From Desulforamulus profundi (lineage in GTDB: Bacteria > Bacillota_B > Desulfotomaculia > Desulfotomaculales > Desulfotomaculaceae), in contig NZ_AWQQ01000046.1 of the NCBI RefSeq assembly GCF_002607855.1, positions 1 through 64,000 of the forward strand: DNA of 64,000 bases. The letters run 5' to 3'. Under the pieces are notes generated by a model. The model was not told the origin of the DNA and ran no database searches. It saw nothing but the letters and a program-made list of their open reading frames with translations. The number at the start of each line of letters is the position of its first letter. Positions within the stretch are counted from its first letter, which is position 1. Positions 18,325-28,721 of the stretch are shown piece after piece. The position numbers were made by a program, and so were the translations under genes.

Positions 18325-18412
18325 GAATCACTCCCTTCGCTGGTATTACCCAGATCAGGTATTGAGGGTCAGGTCTTAACCTTTCTCAGCTTTCGCTCCC
18401 CTGTGGCGTATG
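18325..18412 (-). promoter_or_regulatory. TPP riboswitch (THI box)
   Basis: The minus strand shows the classic elements in order: GGGGAGC, GCTGAGA, ACCTGATCTGG and TAATACCAGCG(A)AGGGA. It is just upstream of thiD. TPP binding should reduce expression of the whole thiDSGHFE operon through the terminator that follows. Confidence 0.95.
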
Positions 18413-18513
18413 AAGTTATACCTATCATACCGCATTTTAAAGGAAATGCAAGATGTTATCCATCTTTTGTAAAAATTCCCTCCACAACCGAACAAAAAAA
18501 GGAGGTCCCCCTC

Positions 18514-19440
18514 CTATTCCAGCACATATACCTTTGTTTTCCTTACCCCCCACTGGAGGGCTTCATCTCTGGTCTCGTAAAACAAATCAATGCGGTTTCC
18601 TTTGATGTCTCCCCCGGTATCCAGCGCAGTGGCTTTCCCGTAGCCGTCAACATACAGCAGGGTGCCCAGGGGGATGATCTGCGGGTCGACCGCCGCCACC
18701 CCCGGTCCGGGTGCGACACCAGAAGCTGTATTATACCCGGTATAAGTATACGCTGTGGCCAGCATGTCCAGCGCCTGGGAGACGCGTAACGGCTGCCCGC
18801 CGCGGCTGATGGTGCTGAGGGTGCCGTGTTGAACCAGGGCGTTCACCGGCTCCTGGATAATTTCCCTGGCCACGCAAGCACGGGAAACCTCCGTACCGTC
18901 TTCATAACGAATCTGCCAGGTTTCCTTTTGCAGGCCCGGTTTTCCCTTTTTTACCAGCCGGGCAAATCCCCTGGGCATCTCCGGGTTGGCAATCCGCTCG
19001 GTAACAAATGGTACGGCCACTTGTTTGGTGACGGTCTTCACTTCGACCTGGACGACCCTGATGGCCATGTCTTTTTTCAACAGGGCAGTCATGGCCGGCA
19101 GCACTTGATCTGCCGGTTTTATCGTGATTCCCCGCTCCGCCAACAGTTCCTGGACATTTTGCGCCTTTGTTTGGATTACAGTGGTTTGCCCATCCACCGT
19201 TAAATTGACGGGGATTTCGACGGAAATCATTTCTTTCAGGAAAGCCTCTGCCCGGGTCAGGGTGTCCGGCAAGACAATCTTGTCGGACCACAGGGCATAG
19301 CCCAGCGCCACGACTGCCATGAGGAATAAAATTAGAATTCCCAAAAGACCGGCCATGGTCGCTTTTTTCCCGGACTGTTTCATTCTTGCCGTCGTAACTG
19401 CCTGGGACCGAGTTGGCCATTCCACCGGGCACCAATCCAT
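18514..19440 (-). CDS. YabE-like protein: DUF348, G5 and 3D domains
   Basis: This 308-residue protein has one membrane helix (about 28-52) that anchors an extracytoplasmic part. One DUF348 ubiquitin-like domain (about 70-115) and a G5 domain (about 120-200) precede a C-terminal 3D domain (about 225-305). The latter has the aspartates of AVDPQIIPLGTLLYV, ATALDTGGDIKGNRIDLF. 3D domains are the catalytic part of MltA-like/Rpf-like wall hydrolases. B. subtilis yabE occupies the same place, between tatD and rsmA. The ATG at 19440 has AAGGAGG upstream. Confidence 0.85.
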   Translation of the reverse strand: MDWCPVEWPTRSQAVTTARMKQSGKKATMAGLLGILILFLMAVVALGYALWSDKIVLPDTLTRAEAFLKEMISVEIPVNLTVDGQTTVIQTKAQNVQELLAERGITIKPADQVLPAMTALLKKDMAIRVVQVEVKTVTKQVAVPFVTERIANPEMPRGFARLVKKGKPGLQKETWQIRYEDGTEVSRACVAREIIQEPVNALVQHGTLSTISRGGQPLRVSQALDMLATAYTYTGYNTASGVAPGPGVAAVDPQIIPLGTLLYVDGYGKATALDTGGDIKGNRIDLFYETRDEALQWGVRKTKVYVLE

Positions 19441-19591
19441 AGAAAAACCTCCTTAGATTTATGGGTATTTCATAATGCCCATATTCCCCCAGGAGGTATG
19501 GTAAACCTTCCCAAAAATTCATACAAATTCCTTTCTGCAACAACAAGGAACGGCAGGGATTTTAGCTGTTTTTAAGGATCTTGTTGTGCAA

Positions 19592-20458
19592 TTATTCCAG
19601 GATATGGACCTTGACCGTACGCCTGCCCCAGCTTATGGCCTGTTGATAGGTGTTGAAAAAAACGTCGATACGGTTGCCTTTTATGCCGCCGCCGGTATCC
19701 GCAGCCACCGCATAACCGTAGTTTTCGACATAAAGTTTTGTGCTCAGGGGAATCACCCGGGGATCCACGGATACCACACCCTCATAGGGGTAAATCCCTG
19801 TGGCCGTGCGATGACCGGTATGGGTATACGCCGTGGACACAGCGGTCAGGATTTTGCCACCCTTTTCCGGTATAGAATTGCTGCGAATGGCTCCCCCTAT
19901 CACAGGACGCTGGCTGCTTCGGGACACTGCATAATTCGGGCCATAGGCCACCACCATGGGCTGCGGTTTTCGGATCAGCACTTTACGCAGGGTCTCTCGC
20001 TTTACCTCCTTACCATCTTGGTAGGTGACCTGGACATAATTACGACTGAGCCCGTAGCTGCCGTACCGGAGAACCTTTTGTTGACCGGGAGCCAGTTTGC
20101 GGTCCGGTTTCTTCTCCACTCCGAACGGAACAAATTGCTGATCGGTGATTTCCTCCGTTGTCACCCGGGTTACCTGAATCCTTTCAGCGTCTGCCACCCG
20201 GGAATACAGGGAAGGCTCCACAATGTCGGCTTCTCTTAAAGTTACCCGGGCCTTCGCCAGTGCATCCGCTACCGTCCCCCGGAATTGAATGACCGGGATT
20301 TCCTGACCGTCCACGGAGACCACCAGGTGCTTGCCCCAAATGAGGCAGCAAAAAAGAAGGGCCGCAAAACTTAAAAATACCCCTAAGAGGAGCCGGCATG
20401 CCTTGTCCCGCCACAGTAAGCAAATCCGTGTATCGATGGTAGTTCCCCCTCCACACAA
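19592..20458 (-). CDS. YabE-like protein, tandem paralogue (DUF348, G5, 3D)
   Basis: A 288-residue paralogue of the neighbour. It has a membrane helix at about 22-40, a DUF348 domain (about 45-95), a G5 domain (about 95-175) and a 3D domain (about 205-288) with VSVDPRVIPLSTKLYV and AADTGGGIKGNRIDVFF. It probably acts on peptidoglycan during growth, spore germination or resuscitation. The start is uncertain. TTG at 20458 has only a weak site, while the strong GGAGGGGG just inside points to an ATC codon seven bases on, so a base change or error there is possible. Confidence 0.8.
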   Translation of the reverse strand: MCGGGTTIDTRICLLWRDKACRLLLGVFLSFAALLFCCLIWGKHLVVSVDGQEIPVIQFRGTVADALAKARVTLREADIVEPSLYSRVADAERIQVTRVTTEEITDQQFVPFGVEKKPDRKLAPGQQKVLRYGSYGLSRNYVQVTYQDGKEVKRETLRKVLIRKPQPMVVAYGPNYAVSRSSQRPVIGGAIRSNSIPEKGGKILTAVSTAYTHTGHRTATGIYPYEGVVSVDPRVIPLSTKLYVENYGYAVAADTGGGIKGNRIDVFFNTYQQAISWGRRTVKVHILE

Positions 20459-20663
20459 TTTGGCAATTCCCTACCATCATGTATATTCAGAGTACCGGAA
20501 AATCATGCCAACTTTTTCGGGGGATAAGCCGGAAGGTTATTCCTGTGTTTAATTCATTGGGACACGCCTCATTTTGATAACCTGTGAATATAATGTACCA
20601 CCCGGTCATGCTTGCCTGTATACCGAGCTTGACCACAAACAAAGGATGAGGAGGTATTGGTTT

Positions 20664-21693
20664 ATGCCTAACGGCACTGTCTGCCAACTGGTCAAACTGC
20701 CGGTGGTAGTGGGCGAAGTGGTTGATTCCGTTACCGTTGAAAGCGTCACTTGCCCCCCTGAACCTGCAAAAAAGGTAGACCATATCGACGTGGTGGTTCG
20801 GGACCTGGAAGCTGACCCGGTATTTACCGCCCCAACCCGGGAGGGGGTCTGCAACAGTCCCAAAGCCACCGTCCATTTTGGCGACCCCCAGTGTGAAAAT
20901 CAACCCAGGGAAATTCGTAAAATAAATGTCCACGGCACCGTTCACAAGCAAATTTTCTATGTGGATAAAGAGGATAATGTCCGACACTTCAGCGAGGACA
21001 TTAACTTTACCAAAACCGTCACGCTGTCCCCGCCCCTGATCGTATTGGAACCTCAGAACGTGGAAATTACCTTCCGCAATGTGGATGTGGACGTCAGTTT
21101 TGAACTGCCCCGGCCCAACAGAATTCAGCAGGTGGTGGGTGTATCCTTCACGCTGAAAATAATTGAGCAGACCCAGCTGTTTGTTTCCATCTTCCCCAAA
21201 GGCTGCGAACCCACCGCCACCCTGGGAATTCAGGATGAAGTCTTTGAAGACTGGATCGGCAACTGCCCGGCCCAGTGGCAGTGCGTAAATGTCTGCCCCA
21301 ACCCCAACGGCCGGACCGGTCAGGCGCCCAACTAGGCTGCTGCCCGACCCTGCCCGCCAGCATGTCCCGCAATGTCCCGGATGTGCTGCCCGGCACCGCC
21401 TATGAACTGACCTTCTGGGCCCGCTCCATAGAAGTTCCCAGGGATCCCTGCGACTTTACCCTGGTAGCGCAAATTCTGTACCTGGATGCTGCCGGCAACC
21501 CCACGGGAACCGTCCAGCAGACCATTACATCCCAGCAGCTCAATGACACCTACCGGCAGTTCCGGGTCAACGGCACCCCTGTTCCCGAAGCACCGTCTCC
21601 GCCACCGTCGGCTTTATCTTTACACCCCAGCCCTGGAATACCTGCGCTGCATTGATCGATGACGTCACTTTCGGCCAGGTGGGTGTATCGTAA
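20664..21693 (+). CDS. SPOCS-like spore-surface protein paralogue, two frameshifts
   Basis: The ATG at 20664 lies behind GAGGAGG. The first 220 residues are closely related to the gene at 5555-6651 (VDHIDVVVRDLEADPVFT, VHGTVHKQIFYVDKEDNVRH). The frame is lost around 21300-21335, resumes in the frame of 21350-21595 (PGTAYELTFWARSIEV), and is lost again near 21595, with the true end probably the TAA at 21691-21693 (TFGQVGVS). The intact protein would be about 340 residues. Both breaks fit single-base deletions. A terminator follows at once. Confidence 0.6.
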
Positions 21694-21698
21694 ATATA

Positions 21699-21736
21699 AG
21701 AGGAGGAACCAGAACATTACATGGTTCCTCTTTTTT
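21699..21736 (+). terminator. Rho-independent terminator of the SPOCS-like gene
   Basis: A hairpin (AGGAACCA/TGGTTCCT extended by AGAG/CTCT) is followed by a run of T. It lies between convergent genes. Confidence 0.8.
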
Positions 21737-21746
21737 ATGCTTGTTT

Positions 21747-22397
21747 TTATGCTTGCACCAAGGCTACCGCTCTGGCCGGGGCGCCATCCGCCCGGCAGGT
21801 CTTTAACGGCAGGCAGCAGAGGGTAAAGTTTTGGCCAGTCAATGGTTGGATGTTACAGAGGTTTTCAATCAGCAGGATATCTTTACCCAGGAAAATTTTA
21901 TGGATCGTCAGCGGGGATGTCGCTTCCACTGTGTCAACGGAGATGGCGTCCACCCCGACGGCCTTTAGTTTAAACTGGATTAACCATTGGGCCGCTGCCG
22001 GGGATAAAACCGGGAACCCGTGATAGTATTCCTTCCGGCCCCACAAATGCTCCCAACCGGTATAAAGGATAAGAAAATTAACTTCCTGCAACGCCTGTTG
22101 ATATGGGAGCAGGTCTTCAGGTTCTATAACCCCTTTAACGGCGGATACATCCACTGCCATGGCCGTGCCGTAAAAGGAATTCGGGGAAAACCGGTCCAGG
22201 GTCTTTCCTGCGGGAAAAAGGTGGGCAGGACTATCCATGTGGGTGCCGGTATGGGAATACATTCTTAGTTCGGTTTCCCGGAAGCCTTCTGTTTCCAGCC
22301 TGCAGGTCTCAATCATCTGCGGCAGTTTGGTTCCGGGATAGACCGGCATATCCGGGGTGATGGTGCGGGTAAGGTCAAGTATGTTCAGAGGAATCAC
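21747..22397 (-). CDS. Cyclase/kynurenine-formamidase-like metal hydrolase
   Basis: This 216-residue protein belongs to the cyclase family (PF04199). It has the metal-binding motif HTGTHMDSPAH (about 50-60), VYPGTKLP near the start and VGVDAISVDTVEA. Members include arylformamidase KynB and other amide or lactone hydrolases, so the substrate cannot be assigned. The start is unclear. GTG at 22397 overlaps the Shine-Dalgarno itself, and the AGGAGG would better fit a CTG or ATA codon a few residues in. It stands alone between a repeat element and a terminator. Confidence 0.75.
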   Translation of the reverse strand: MIPLNILDLTRTITPDMPVYPGTKLPQMIETCRLETEGFRETELRMYSHTGTHMDSPAHLFPAGKTLDRFSPNSFYGTAMAVDVSAVKGVIEPEDLLPYQQALQEVNFLILYTGWEHLWGRKEYYHGFPVLSPAAAQWLIQFKLKAVGVDAISVDTVEATSPLTIHKIFLGKDILLIENLCNIQPLTGQNFTLCCLPLKTCRADGAPARAVALVQA

Positions 22398-22427
22398 CTC
22401 CTGGTCTTAGGGGTATTGCTTTTAGTT

Positions 22428-22583
22428 TGGCTGTTCACTGCTAGCCATTCGCTTTTACCTATGGGGTATTCCTTTTGGGTCTAGTTGCTGGACTTATAAG
22501 CATTTCTCCGGAGTCCTGTTTACTAGACCCGAAAGGAATACCTTCAAGTCCAACAACAGGACCCGAAAGTACGACCCGTAATG
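22428..22583. repeat. Dispersed intergenic repeat, copy A
   Basis: Shares long identical blocks with 30367-30549: GGGTCTAGTTGCT, AAGCATTTCTCC, ACCCGAAAGGAAT and AACAACAGGACCC. It lies between cobO and the cyclase gene and can fold into nested hairpins. Same orientation as copy C. Confidence 0.8.
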
Positions 22584-23114
22584 CTAATATTCTATCCCCT
22601 TCTGCGCAGGGATTCCCTGTTGGTAAGGGTGTTTGATTTCCTTCATTTCCGTGACCAGGTGGGCCCGGTCAATGATTTCCGGAGGAGCGTCACGGCCGGT
22701 AAGCACCAGGTGCAGGGCATCCGGCTTCCTGTCAATAAGCGCCAGCACGCCCGGCAGATCAATAAGGCCATACTTTAAGGCGTAGAGAATTTCATCCAGG
22801 ATCAGCACCTGGTATTGTCCGGACAGCATGGCGTCTTCCACTTGCTGCAGCGCTTCCCTGGCGGCCTGCTGCTGCCGGGCCACATCTTCCGCATTGTTGA
22901 AGTTAATAAAACCCCGCCCCAGGGGCCGGATTTCAAATCCCGGCTGCATGCGCTGCGCCGCCAGGTGCTCCCCGCACTGCCGGTTCTTGATGAACTGCAG
23001 CATTAAGACGTTCATGTCATGGCCCCAGGACCTCAGGGCCAGCCCCAGTGCAGCGGTGGTTTTCCCTTTGCCGTTTCCCGTAAAGACCAGGACCAATCCT
23101 TTTTCCTTCTCCAA
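22584..23114 (-). CDS. cobO: Cob(I)alamin adenosyltransferase CobO/BtuR
   Basis: A 176-residue protein with the P-loop FTGNGKGKTTAALG near the N-terminus, LQFIKN, the Walker-B-like LILDEILYALKYG, and LVLTGRDAP near the end, all signatures of the CobA/CobO/BtuR family. It transfers adenosyl from ATP to cob(I)alamin or cobinamide. No other cobalamin gene is near, so salvage use is possible. The start is TTG at 23114 with GAGGGAG upstream. A perfect inverted repeat lies just upstream. Confidence 0.9.
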   Translation of the reverse strand: MEKEKGLVLVFTGNGKGKTTAALGLALRSWGHDMNVLMLQFIKNRQCGEHLAAQRMQPGFEIRPLGRGFINFNNAEDVARQQQAAREALQQVEDAMLSGQYQVLILDEILYALKYGLIDLPGVLALIDRKPDALHLVLTGRDAPPEIIDRAHLVTEMKEIKHPYQQGIPAQKGIEY

Positions 23115-23138
23115 AAGACTCCCTCATTTCCACTCAAC

Positions 23139-23209
23139 TCAAGTTGGGGACGGTTCTTGACTTGAATTGAAAATTCTGGAATTCAAGTCAAGAACCGTCC
23201 CCAACTTGA
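23139..23209. repeat. Perfect 30-bp inverted repeat
   Basis: Arms 23139-23168 and 23180-23209 are exact reverse complements around an 11-nt spacer. They contain GGGGACGGTTCTTGACTTG. The element is unrelated to the dispersed family of copies A-G. It sits between tatD (3' end) and cobO (5' end). It looks like a REP-type palindrome or a miniature element; no T run follows, so it is not a typical terminator. Confidence 0.85.
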
Positions 23210-23244
23210 CTAACTTGACAACTTGAATTCACAGCCTCTTACAT

Positions 23245-24016
23245 TCACTTCTCAATGGGTAGGTTGAACAAGTTGATGGTGTTGGCTGCGGTGATCGGTG
23301 CCAGTTCTTTGGGACTCATCGCTCGTAACTGTGCAATATGTTCAACCACATGGCGTACATAGGCCGGTTCGTTGCGCTTGCCCCGGTGCGGTGCCGGGGT
23401 TAAATAGGGGCAATCGGTCTCCACCAGCAGCCGGTCCAGGGGCATTTTAACGGCAATGTCCTTTAGTTTGCCGGCATTGGCAAAGGTGACCGGACCGGCC
23501 AGGGAGATATACAGCCCCAGTTTCATGCATTCCCGGGCCACTTCCCAGCTGGCGGAGAAACAGTGCATGACCCTGATGCGGGGTAGGGGCCTCTTCCCGC
23601 AGCACCTGCAGGATGTCCCCGTGGGCGTCCCGGTTGTGGATCACAAAGGGGAGGTTCAGTTCCTTGGCCAGCAGCAGTTGTTCCCGGAAGACCCTTTGTT
23701 GAACTTCCCTGGGCGATAGGTCGTAGTAGTAATCCAGGCCGATTTCGCCGATGGCCACCACCCCGGGGTGGGCAGCCATTTCTTTCAGCTGTTGTAAATA
23801 GTCCTCCGGTGCGTCCTTGGCGTCGTGGGGGTGGACGCCGATGGCTGCATAGATAAAGGGGTATTTTTCTGCCAGTTCGATGGATCTGCGGGAGGATGCC
23901 AGGTCGTAACCCACGTTGACCAGGGCGGTTAATTCCTCTTTACAGCGGGCAATCACTTCGGCGCGGTCTTGGTTGAAACGCTCGTTGTCAAGGTGGGCGT
24001 GGGAGTCGATCAGCAT
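23245..24016 (-). CDS. tatD: TatD-family metal-dependent DNase (YabD), frameshifted
   Basis: Frames 23447-24016 and 23245-23568 make a 256-residue TatD protein when one base near 23572 is restored. Motifs are the start LIDSHAHLDNERF (metal His), IGEIGLDYYYD (metal Glu), VIHNRDAH, MHCFSASWEVA and VETDCPYLTP. TatD proteins are Mg-dependent 3'-5' DNases. The ATG at 24016 has AGGAGGT upstream. It follows metG exactly as yabD follows metS in B. subtilis. Confidence 0.9.
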
Positions 24017-24203
24017 AGTAAACCTCCTGTTGGGTCGGTGGTGAACTTTATTTCAAAGGTTTGTTTGTGTTGGGTGCATATATGAAGGGTTGTCGCGACA
24101 TAGTGTTATCCCCGTTCACTCCGCTCGTTAAGTACCGTTCCGGTGCGGAGCTGGAGTGAACGGGGATCATGACGTGTCTCGCTAACCTTTCGGATATGCA
24201 ACC

Positions 24204-25774
<1,571 letters not shown>

Positions 25775-25799
25775 CTAAATTTTTAAAGGAAAATAAAAT

Positions 25800-26062
25800 A
25801 GAAAAACCCCGCCCCATGCAGGGGCGAGGTATTTACCCGCGGTACCACCCTGATTCACCGTCACCTTGCGGTAACAGCCTCAGTGGCGCAAAAAGCGCCT
25901 TGATAAGCAAATAACGGTGCTCCACCGACCGGCCCTACTGATACTTTCGAACCGGCAGCTCCGGGGCCATGTTCGACCGGTTTTCCCTGCGGGCTTGCAC
26001 CATCCCCCGCTCTCTGTAAGGGTCCTCCGATTTACTCATCCCCATTATCGCCTTTACATCTC
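25800..26062 (-). promoter_or_regulatory. T-box leader controlling metG, candidate Met specifier
   Basis: The minus strand contains the T-box core GGGTGGTACCGCGG (about 25837-25850). It is followed by a GC-rich terminator hairpin (CGCCCC/GGGGCG) and a T run at 25803-25830. Stem I lies upstream, with an ATG in the expected specifier position (complement of 25969-25971). Uncharged tRNA-Met should favour the antiterminator and allow metG expression. Confidence 0.9.
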
Positions 26063-26150
26063 GATTTTAACCAACAAAAACTGCCATGTCAAGTTTTCCC
26101 TGAACTTGGGGTTTTTATACCATATTATTACAAAAAATAAAAGTAAAATA

Positions 26151-26179
26151 TTGACTATAACGGTTAACACTGGTATGAT
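26151..26179 (+). promoter_or_regulatory. Probable sigma-A promoter of the abrB-like gene
   Basis: TTGACT (26151-26156), a 17-base spacer and TATGAT (26174-26179) lie about 58 bases before the start codon. Confidence 0.65.
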
Positions 26180-26236
26180 TAGTTGTAGTAAAATCTGGTA
26201 TATTGTCGAATGTAAAATTTAGGGAGGGGAAGCGGA

Positions 26237-26497
26237 TTGAAATCCACAGGTATTGTTCGTAAGGTGGACGAGCTGGGTCGGGTAGTTATCCCTATCGAGT
26301 TACGCCGCACACTGGGCATAGACGAAAAAGACGCCCTGGAAATTTACGTGGACAATGAAAAAATCATTCTGCGTAAATACGAACCGGCTTGTGTTTTCTG
26401 TGGCAATGCCTCGGACGTGCAGCATTACAAAGGCAAAATGGTTTGTCGCGAGTGCGCCACCGCCATGGGAGAAAGCGTAAAACAGGAAGTTGTATAG
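26237..26497 (+). CDS. abrB: AbrB-family transition-state regulator with C-terminal zinc-like Cys pairs
   Basis: An 86-residue protein. Residues 1-50 form the SpoVT/AbrB swapped-hairpin DNA-binding domain (STGIVRKVDELGRVVIPIEL). The C-terminal part has two CxxC pairs (CVFCG and CREC), common in clostridial AbrB proteins and absent from B. subtilis AbrB. It probably represses post-exponential and sporulation genes. The start is TTG at 26237 behind GGGAGGGG. It keeps the B. subtilis position between rsmI and metS. Confidence 0.88.
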   Translation: MKSTGIVRKVDELGRVVIPIELRRTLGIDEKDALEIYVDNEKIILRKYEPACVFCGNASDVQHYKGKMVCRECATAMGESVKQEVV

Positions 26498-26506
26498 GTA
26501 CATAAA

Positions 26507-26537
26507 AGTGGGAGACAGAGATGTCTCCCATTTTTGT
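26507..26537 (+). terminator. Rho-independent terminator of abrB
   Basis: Hairpin TGGGAGACA/TGTCTCCCA followed by TTTTTG, right after the abrB stop. Confidence 0.9.
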
Positions 26538-26540
26538 TGT

Positions 26541-26735
26541 GCTGGCTGTTCGCTTTTAGCCTTAAGGGTTGTACTCTCGGGTCCTGTTGTTAGACTTTAA
26601 GGTATTCCTTGCGGGTCCAGTAAACAGGACCCCAGAGGAATGCTTGTAAGTCTAGCAACTAGACCCTAAAGGAATACCCGTTAGGCTAAAAGCCAAAGCG
26701 AATAGCCAGACCCCAGAGAAATACCCCACAAGACT
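26541..26735. repeat. Dispersed intergenic repeat, copy B (inverted)
   Basis: Read on the minus strand it matches copy C along almost its whole length, including GGGTCTAGTTGCTAGACTT, AACAACAGGACCCGAGAGTA and the outer arms GGCTATTCGCTTT and AGCGAACAGCC. It fills the gap between the converging abrB and rsmI genes. Confidence 0.85.
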
Positions 26736-26737
26736 AC

Positions 26738-27595
26738 CTAAGCTTCCCCATGCACCGCCGCATAAACGTCCCGCTTAGGCACTCCCCTGAGCCGGGCCAC
26801 CTGTTTGATGGCCTCTTTCTTCTCATACCCTTGGGCCACCAGTGTTTCCACGTGTTCTGTCAACGAAAGGTCGGCCCATTGGTCCTGCTGCCGGGCTGCG
26901 GCTTCTTCCTGGGGCAGTCCCGCCAGGATCAGGGTGATCTCCCCCCTGGGGTGGTTCTCGCTGTAGTATGCCACCAGTTCCGAGAGGGTGCCCCGTTTAA
27001 ACTCCTCATGAAGTTTGGTTAATTCTCTGGCCACCGTGCAGGGCCGGTCCCCAAACTCGGCCAGCATATCCTTCAGGGTGTCCGCCAGCCGGTGGGGGGA
27101 CTCGTAAAACACCATGGTCCGCTGTTCCGACTGCAGGGCCTGCAGCTGCTTGCGCCGGGTTTTGCGCTGGTTGGAAAGGAACCCTTCAAAAACAAATTTG
27201 TTGGTAGGCAATCCCGAGGCCACCAGTGCCGCGATGCCGGCGGAAGGGCCGGGGACGGGCACCACTTCAAGGCCGTGCTGCAGCACCTGGCGCACCATGT
27301 CTGCCCCGGGGTCCGATATGCCCGGCATGCCGGCATCGGAAACCAGGGCAATGGTTTCTCCCTGCAGCAAGCGGTGAATCAAGTGTTCTTCTTTACTCTC
27401 ACCGCTGTGGGCGTGGTAGCTGACCAGGGGGGTGTGGATCCCATAGTGGCTTAACAGTTTTCTGGTATGGCGGGTATCCTCCGCCGCGATGCAGTCCGCC
27501 TCTTTAAGGATGCGCAACGCCCGCAGGGTGATATCTTCCAAATTGCCGATGGGGGTGGCGCAGAGATACAGCACGCCCGGGACTTTACGCTCCAT
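26738..27595 (-). CDS. rsmI: 16S rRNA (cytidine1402-2'-O)-methyltransferase RsmI
   Basis: A 285-residue tetrapyrrole-methylase-fold enzyme with CATPIGNLEDITLRAL, DTRHTRKLLSHYGI, the SAM loop ALVSDAGMPGISDPG, VVPVPGPSA and FEGFLSNQRKTRR. It methylates C1402 in the ribosomal P site. The ATG at 27595 has GAGGAG upstream and overlaps the 3' end of yabA by 11 bp. Length is normal. Confidence 0.95.
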   Translation of the reverse strand: MERKVPGVLYLCATPIGNLEDITLRALRILKEADCIAAEDTRHTRKLLSHYGIHTPLVSYHAHSGESKEEHLIHRLLQGETIALVSDAGMPGISDPGADMVRQVLQHGLEVVPVPGPSAGIAALVASGLPTNKFVFEGFLSNQRKTRRKQLQALQSEQRTMVFYESPHRLADTLKDMLAEFGDRPCTVARELTKLHEEFKRGTLSELVAYYSENHPRGEITLILAGLPQEEAAARQQDQWADLSLTEHVETLVAQGYEKKEAIKQVARLRGVPKRDVYAAVHGEA

Positions 27596-27911
27596 CCCGC
27601 TGTTCTCCTCGATTCATCAGGGCGTAGCAGAAAATGCATTCTCCCTCCCGGCCCTTGCCAAAGTACAAGTTGCAGATGTGAAACCCTTTATCGTATAAAT
27701 TCCACAAGTTCTTTGCCCCGGGCTTATTCTGCACGCCGCCTGCCTGGCCGTCTTCCAGGTAAAGGCCCGCCACTTCCTGCCTTAACCGGGCGTTTTCATC
27801 TTCCAATTCTTTTACTTCTTGTTTCAGTCGGTCCACTTCGTCACAGATCTGGCGAAGGGCCTGTTCCAAACGATTAATCCTGCCGGGCAGGGCAGCCACA
27901 GTTGCATTCAC
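27585..27911 (-). CDS. yabA: Replication initiation control protein YabA
   Basis: A 108-residue protein. An N-terminal coiled coil (about 8-52, LEQALRQICDEVDRLKQEV) drives oligomerisation. The C-terminal zinc domain has HICNLYFGKGREGECIFC, the YabA signature. YabA binds DnaA and DnaN to limit initiation in B. subtilis. The start is GTG at 27911. It overlaps ricT by 38 bp and rsmI by 11 bp, so the three are translationally coupled. Confidence 0.92.
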   Translation of the reverse strand: MNATVAALPGRINRLEQALRQICDEVDRLKQEVKELEDENARLRQEVAGLYLEDGQAGGVQNKPGAKNLWNLYDKGFHICNLYFGKGREGECIFCYALMNRGEQRDGA

Positions 27912-28721
27912 CTCGGCCTTTTTTAAATTTTAATTCCTGCAAGGGGTATTCCCGGATGGCTTTGCTTTCCTGTAGTTCAACGCTCAGGGTCTTGCGGAAG
28001 ATATTGATAGCAACAATCTTGCCTTCTCCTTCCGGGGCCAGCACCGGGGTGCCGATTTCGGGATACCCTGCCTTGGCTTCCTCGTATACGTCGTTCTCGT
28101 ATTTCAGGCAGCACATCAGCCGGCCGCAAATGCCGGAAATTTTGGTGGGGTTCAGGGATAAGTTCTGCTCCTTGGCCATGCGGATGGAGACCGGGGCAAA
28201 ATCCGCCAGCAGGAGGCGCAGCACAACTCCCGGCCGCAGCATCCCAAACCGCCCACCATTTTGGCCTCATCCCGGACCCCGATCTGGCGCAGCTCGATGC
28301 GGGTGCGGAAGACGGCCGCCAGGTCCTTCACCAGTTCCCGGAAATCAATCCTACCGTCGGCGGTAAAATAAAAGATAATTTTATTTCCGTCAAAGGTCTG
28401 CTCCACACTGATCAGTTTCATGGGCAGATCGTGGGCGGCAATCTTTTCCAACGCCACCTGAAAGGCTTTCTTTTCCTTCTCCCGGTTGGCTTCCACCTGC
28501 TGGTGGTCTTCCGGGGTGGCCTTGCGCAGCACCTGCTTCAGTGGTGCGACCACCTCTTCGTCCGGAACTTCCCGGGGCGCCACCACCACTTCCCCGTATT
28601 CGATTCCCCGGGTGGTTTCCACCACCACGTGGTTCCCCTTATCCATGGCGATTTCTCCGGGGTCAAAATAGTATACCTTGCCTGCTTTTTTAAAGCGTAT
28701 TCCAACCACTTTAACCGGCAT
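27874..28721 (-). CDS. ricT: PSP1-domain protein RicT (YaaT), frameshifted
   Basis: Frames 28152-28721 and 27874-28242 encode a protein of about 280 residues. One base lost near 28212 restores CCASxLADFAPVSIRMAKEQ. Motifs are VVGIRFKKAGKVYYF, the Cys-rich GLGCCGRELCCAS, and LNPTKISGICGRLMCCLKYE of the PSP1 domain. In B. subtilis RicT (with RicA and RicF) binds Fe-S clusters, supports mRNA maturation and stimulates sporulation phosphorelay. The ATG at 28721 overlaps holB. Confidence 0.92.
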
